A stretch of DNA of 13,542 nt, taken from positions 1,653,780 through 1,667,321 of the forward strand of contig NW_003101667.1 in assembly GCF_000003855.2 (NCBI RefSeq). The letters are read 5' to 3'. A program made the translations under genes and the position numbers. Position 1 is the stretch's first letter. Every line of letters begins with the position of its first letter. This DNA is from Blastomyces gilchristii SLH14081 (Eukaryota > Ascomycota > Eurotiomycetes > Onygenales > Ajellomycetaceae). Below are positions 9,751-13,542 of the stretch, in pieces. The notes beneath the pieces are model-generated. The model made no database searches. It was not told the DNA's origin and saw only the letters and a list, made by a program, of their open reading frames with translations.

Positions 9751-10525
9751 TTAATTGACTATAACATTCAATTTCTCTGAAATAAGATGTATACAGTCAT
9801 CATTCTCTACATGTTCTATAAACTTTAACTCTTTCATTTCAAACATATACTTTGTTGATTTGATATAGAGCTTATACTCTGTCAGAGTTGTAAGCACTTT
9901 ATCAAGATACTTCAGATATTTGTTATATAAGTTTGAGAAGACTAGAATGTCATTCAGATATACAAGATATGAGATTTCATTCTGTTTATAAAGAATTTTA
10001 TTCATCATTATTTAAAAGATAATAGACACATTTATCAGACTGAATGATATTATCAGAAATTCAAACTTCTCTTATTATATATTAAATGTGATTTACAGTA
10101 CTGACAGTTCATCTACACAGATCTGCTAATATTCTGAGAGAAGATTAATCTTTGATAGATATTAGATGTTTCTAACTGTATTTCACTGTTATTAAATCTG
10201 TGATAATGAGTATCTGTTCTTGATTATAAGCTTATTAAGTACTTGATAATTAATACACATTCATCACTTCCTATTTGTCTTTTTCACAAATAGAACTGAG
10301 AAACGTCACACACTTGATGAGAATTGTATAAGATCATGTTTTAAAAGGTCTGTGATCTGATACTTCTGTTCTTCAAGATATGTCTGTGACAGAGAATACA
10401 TATTTTGATTGACTGATTTCACATCTCTCATGTCAATCTTATATACAAATCCTCATTCCAGCAGCAATTCTGATAAAAGATCTGTTTAGAAGATCTTCTC
10501 ATACTTCTTCAGAAGTTTCTTCATA
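9751..10525 (-). pseudogene. Ty3/gypsy reverse transcriptase, decayed
   Basis: RT copies element RNA into cDNA. The N-terminal connection reads L-L-K-K-Y-E-K-I-F near 10500. Then come R-F-S-V-L-F-V-K-K-T and M-C-I-N-Y-Q-V-L-N-K-L near 10235-10310, where two consecutive TGA codons (10261-10266) replace an expected Trp and Arg. Next is F-E-F-L-I-I-S-F-S-L (about 10040-10070), matching F-L-V-M-P-F-G-L with Pro to Ser and Gly to Ser. The active-site Y-L-D-D is Y-L-N-D (9949-9960), followed by I-L-V-F-S and a typical thumb region. The Asp-to-Asn change alone should abolish polymerase activity. From 10008 down to 9751 the frame has no stops, a chance survivor in a broken gene. Confidence 0.96.
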
Positions 10526-10734
10526 CACTTGTTCTTCTATATATTTTTTATCTTAATTTTCTTCACTTTCAGGTTCTGTATGACATACAGAATGCTTTCA
10601 GATGAGATCTTATAAATTATTCTCTTTACTTGTTAATGTATAAGCAGATTTAATTCTTCTATATCAGAGATGTGAAATGTCCTTCTCATATCAGTTAATA
10701 GAATTGTATGAACTGTTTTCTTTCTGTCAGTTAA

Positions 10735-11025
10735 CTGTATATAACATGTACATCATTGTATCTATGAATTGAACCTTTGAAATCAATCAAGTTCAAGAAT
10801 AAGGTCATATTTCACATTCTGCAGCTCTCATGCTCAAATATAGCAAGATCATTCTTCAAAGTACAAGAAAACTCTTACTCTTGCAGATGATACTAAATAT
10901 CAGTTATCAGACAATCTTATATATCAGAGATTCTTCACTTAACAAACTTCTTTTAGTCTTCAGATTATATAATTCTTAATATATTATATAGAAGCTTCTG
11001 TATCTGCTAACACTTTTACAGTCAT
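10735..11025 (-). pseudogene. Retrotransposon aspartic protease, decayed
   Basis: This protease processes Gag-Pol. On the coding strand K-V-L-A-D-T-E-A-S contains the active-site motif D-T-G-A changed to D-T-E-A (10993-11004): Asp is retained and Gly is Glu. Downstream, Y-D-L-I-L-E-L-D-stop-F matches the conserved I-L-G-L-D-W segment near the domain end, with Gly to Glu and Trp to TGA (10783-10785). Position between the CCHC knuckle and RT fits. Several stops interrupt the middle. Confidence 0.85.
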
Positions 11026-11279
11026 CTCTCAATTCTTATTCAAGTGCTCTCTATACATTAACATTTCAAGTTTCAAGATATTGAGATGAGTGTCTGCTTC
11101 TTCATCCTCACCCGCACTCTATTCAGAAGCCTACTTTCTCTTGATATTCACAGAATTCAGAGAGTTATCTAACACAGACATCTCTTTCACTTTGAAGACT
11201 TTTCATAGAATATCAGTAAGTGTCTTCAAACTCACTGATTCTGCTAGTTTTTTAACTCTGTTGCTTCTCTTAACTATAT

Positions 11280-12795
11280 ATGCTGTGTGCAATCTTTTGC
11301 ATTATAATTTTAACATTCACAGTTAAAGCAAGCTCAATACTCATAATATCAAGATTTTCATTCAGAAGATCTCTTTTTCAGAGAATTCAGCACTTTAGTA
11401 ATAGTATTCAAATCTAGATTTATTATATTCAGATGTATAACTTGTATTATAGAAGTCTGATTACTCATTCTTCACTGAGACATACTTAATTACAGTATTT
11501 TCTGTTATAATTGACATACTTGTTTCTGTATAATGAGAATATTATATGCTTCTTTCATTATATCTAATTACAAGGTTAAGCATTTTCATTCTGCTCTCAA
11601 CTCAGATATAAGATCATGAATGAAAATCTGTAAATAGAAAGATGTTAAAAGCTCTTTATTTAATATGACATAGTGTAAGCTGAAGTGTGTGAAGTATGAT
11701 ATAAGATTACTCACTTATCTACACTCAGTGAAGTATTTATAATACTTATCTTATATATTCACTTTCTCAAAGTTATACAAGATTCATTTGAAAAACTTAT
11801 TTCATATTCATAAGAATGAATATCACTCTAAGTCTGTGAGATTCATCTTTTTATTGATTATCTATAATGACTTTACTTTTCTGTGTAGAAATATAACAGA
11901 TCTTAAGCCTTATTAGAATTTCATTGACTGTCTGTCTGTGAGTTCATATTCAATCTGATAATATAATCATATCTGACTTAGTCAGCTGATTACAGCATTA
12001 TTTTTTCAGTTGTTATTGAAGCTTAATAACTCTGACAGATCTTTCAGCTTGATATATTTCATACTCAGATTCTCATTCTGCACAGCAGTCTCAGATAATG
12101 TGTATACTTCTGATGAGGTTATGAATGATTATGATAAGATCTTCAGATTCAGTATAATTATCTGTCTGTGTAAATGTTTAATCTCTCACTGCAGATCTAT
12201 AACCTGGTTTTCTTTATTCTTAATAATAATGATAATTGTGTCAGTGAAGCTCTTCATAGTGAATGCTTGATTCATGATAAATATCAATTGTTGCTTAGCT
12301 TCTGTCTCAGCCTGTCACTGTGTATACAAGGTCTCAATCTTGTTTAGAATTCTTGTACATGTACAGAGCTTCAATTCTGATTCAGCAGTCTCAGCTGCTT
12401 TTCTTACTGCTTTAAGTAAATTCTCTGAGAGATTCTGTATATCTTTCAGTTCAGATAGCAGAGAAGAATGTTGTTTATATTAACTAGAGAAGATATTCAT
12501 TTCAGTGATTTCTCATTAATTGTATAATGTCTATCATTATATCATTATATGATTTCTGATTTTCATTTTCTGTTATTATTATACAACTCTGATAATGATC
12601 ATCTCTCTTTTATTCTTCTAACTAGAGAGTGATCTTCTTTAAATCTGATTCATCACTCTCATCTCTTTTCTCATATCTTATCTGTTTGCATATGTGACAT
12701 TTGTCTGAGTGTGAAGTTTTTCTTCAATAAGCAGAGTAGTATCAATCAGATGCTCTTTCACTTATCACTTCTTCATACACTATCTTTTGAGACAT
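11280..12795 (-). pseudogene. Ty3/gypsy Gag with zinc-knuckle remnant, decayed
   Basis: Gag forms the particle and binds RNA. The likely start is ATG at 12795-12793 (M-S-Q-K-I-V), about 100 bases inside the 5' LTR. The N-terminal part (about 12480-12010) is Lys/Glu/Gln-rich and helical, likely a coiled coil. Around 11840-11500 the peptide resembles a Ty3-type capsid in low-identity form (N-K-E-L-L-T-S-F, then H-D-L-I-S-E-L-R). Near the end, at 11330-11289, C-F-N-C then 4 residues, Tyr, 4 residues and Cys fits C-x2-C-x4-H-x4-C with His replaced by Tyr and one internal stop. Stops are frequent, so I cannot say whether gag and pol were originally one frame or two. Confidence 0.8.
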
Positions 12796-12887
12796 TTTAG
12801 AACCACACTGGCATGATAACTACAAATCACTTTATAGATGAAATTATCACACTCTGAAGAAGCCTGCACTTCTCATCAGTTTTTAGA

Positions 12888-12897
12888 CATGCTATCA
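12888..12897 (-). promoter_or_regulatory. Candidate primer-binding site (initiator Met tRNA)
   Basis: Two bases inside the 5' LTR the element strand reads TGATAGCATG. The initiator-Met-tRNA primer site used by yeast Ty1 is TGGTAGCGCC. The first seven positions match except one G-to-A, and the next two differences are also transitions at GG or CpG, the changes that dominate this element. This is inference. A different tRNA or self-priming cannot be excluded. Confidence 0.5.
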
Positions 12898-12899
12898 GA

Positions 12900-13085
12900 T
12901 GTGATTCAAAGATTGCTTGAGTCAGTGTATAATTACAGGCATACACCGGCTTCTTATATACAGTACACTAAATTAATTACTGGCTGCTATGGCCTCTTTT
13001 ACATTCATAAGTAATATCAGAAGCGTAAGCATGTTCGGAAGCGGCCGCGTTATTATCTGGCGGTTGTACATTCTCCCGAACCACA
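12900..13085 (-). repeat. 5' LTR (186 bp)
   Basis: It is the gap-free partner of 4772-4957. On the element strand it starts TGTGG and ends AATCACA, giving TG...CA termini. The outer third (about 13024-13085) is the most CpG-rich sequence in the window, including an intact GCGGCCGC, while the inner part (12900-13012) has lost most CpG and CpC sites. Confidence 0.95.
12953..12960 (-). promoter_or_regulatory. LTR TATA box
   Basis: TATATAAG on the element strand, about 53 bases before the inner end of the 5' LTR, is conserved in the other LTR at 4825-4832. It is the best candidate for the core promoter of the retrotransposon. The transcription start was not identified. Confidence 0.6.
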
Positions 13086-13089
13086 CATG
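13086..13089. repeat. Target-site duplication CATG (right copy)
   Basis: CATG directly follows the outer end of the LTR at 13085 and matches 4768-4771. Together they mark the insertion boundaries. Confidence 0.7.
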
Positions 13090-13542
13090 AGCATTATCAA
13101 TAATCATTATCAAATTCTGGTTATATAAGCAATCACTGAATGAACTGAAATGAGACTGAATTTTAATCTTCAGTCTCAGTCTCATTCTGATTATGAAAAG
13201 TATGATTATCTTTCACAGTTTATTTCTGAGAAATTACTCTTATTTCACTGTTCTTGTATTAAATCTGATCATTTTTCACATTATTTTCTCTCAGAAATGA
13301 TTCATTTTCAGATTTTTTTTAATGCTTCATTCTGATGGGACTCATATCAAGAAATGTATGAGGATCATATTCAATGAGATTCAATATGAAATTCATAATT
13401 CTGCCGGTTAGTCTAGTTCTGACTACTGAGATACTAGTGTATAGTGAAAATAAAAAACAGCTTAATAGCTCAGATTATTGCATCTGACATTCAGTAAGCT
13501 TATAGATAATTATAAAATACTTGAGATTTTATAATCTGTAAG
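13090..13542. other. Right flank, no recognised gene
   Basis: A 61-codon plus-strand frame (13150-13335) encodes a His/Ser/Phe-rich peptide with C-S-C and H-F-S-H motifs. It has no stops but no family I recognise. A 10-bp stem (13151-13160 with 13169-13178, 8-base loop) overlaps its start. A small CpG-retaining patch, CTGCCGGTTAGTCTAG, lies near 13402. The flank could be the far side of the hAT element, other repeat debris, or part of a host gene. Confidence 0.35.

Larger units (their letters stand above)
4772..13085 (-). mobile_element. Complete but inactivated Ty3/gypsy LTR retrotransposon
   Basis: The element is 8,314 bp and reads on the minus strand. In sense order it has: 5' LTR (13085-12900), primer-binding site, gag (from about 12795), protease, reverse transcriptase, RNase H, integrase with a C-terminal GPY/F-like module, about 2.8 kb of unassigned sequence, purine tract, and 3' LTR (4957-4772). 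Integrase after RNase H defines Ty3/gypsy and excludes Ty1/copia. The copy is non-autonomous: stop codons occur throughout, at least one frameshift is visible (near 8201), and motif residues are changed in protease, RT, RNase H and integrase. The LTRs differ at about 28 of 186 positions, nearly all transitions, so the divergence reflects directed mutation and cannot be used as a simple clock. It inserted 22 bp downstream of the hAT stop codon. Confidence 0.95.

Noticed and set aside
11090..11326. Plus-strand open frame of 78 codons
   Set aside because: It is antisense to the gag-protease junction including the zinc-knuckle remnant.
12010..12483. Two plus-strand open frames (12010-12270 and 12274-12483)
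   Set aside because: They are antisense to the helical N-terminal part of gag, which reads coherently on the minus strand.
4772..13085. Ty1/copia or DIRS affiliation for the retrotransposon
   Set aside because: Integrase lies after RNase H, direct LTRs with TG/CA ends are present, and no tyrosine recombinase is seen.

Overview
This window looks like a transposon graveyard from an AT-rich, mutation-scarred part of a fungal genome. A filamentous ascomycete is most likely. The fungal call rests on two things: heavy C-to-T/G-to-A mutation of repeats, resembling RIP (repeat-induced point mutation), and element families that read like fungal Ty3/gypsy and hAT transposons. I see no intact host gene, tRNA, rRNA or CRISPR array. 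Almost every open frame here is a shadow or a fragment.

Layout. (1) 1-1622: AT-rich sequence with an ATT/ATC microsatellite (902-1020) and purine-rich stretches, no recognisable gene. (2) 1623-1844 (+): a short lysine-rich coding-like remnant I cannot name. (3) 1845-3004: no clear gene. (4) about 3005-4749 (+): a decayed hAT-family DNA transposase. I recognise it by a D-x-W-T-S block, a T-D-N-x-x-N-N block, a central helical region and a C-terminal hAT dimerisation domain. (5) 4772-13085: a complete but dead Ty3/gypsy LTR retrotransposon on the minus strand. It has two 186-bp LTRs with TG...CA ends, CATG target-site duplications, a purine tract, a candidate initiator-Met-tRNA primer-binding site, gag with a CCHC knuckle remnant, then protease, reverse transcriptase, RNase H and integrase in canonical Ty3 order. 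A further 2.8 kb lies between pol and the 3' LTR and I cannot assign it. (6) 13086-13542: flank with one small unassigned open frame.

The retrotransposon landed 22 bp past the hAT stop codon, in the opposite orientation, so the window is a nested or tightly adjacent two-element structure. Catalytic or motif residues are altered in several domains: protease D-T-G-A to D-T-E-A, RT Y-L-D-D to Y-L-N-D, RNase H D to N, integrase E to K, and the hAT first D to N.

The most unusual signal is the mutation spectrum. The two LTRs differ at about 28 of 186 sites, of which 26 are transitions, mostly at CpG and CpC, while CpA/TpG remains common. Eight of eight Trp codons I could assign as lost in pol read TGA rather than TAG. 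That differs from classical CpA-directed RIP. The two LTRs also show a sharp mirror-image switch in which copy carries the mutations.
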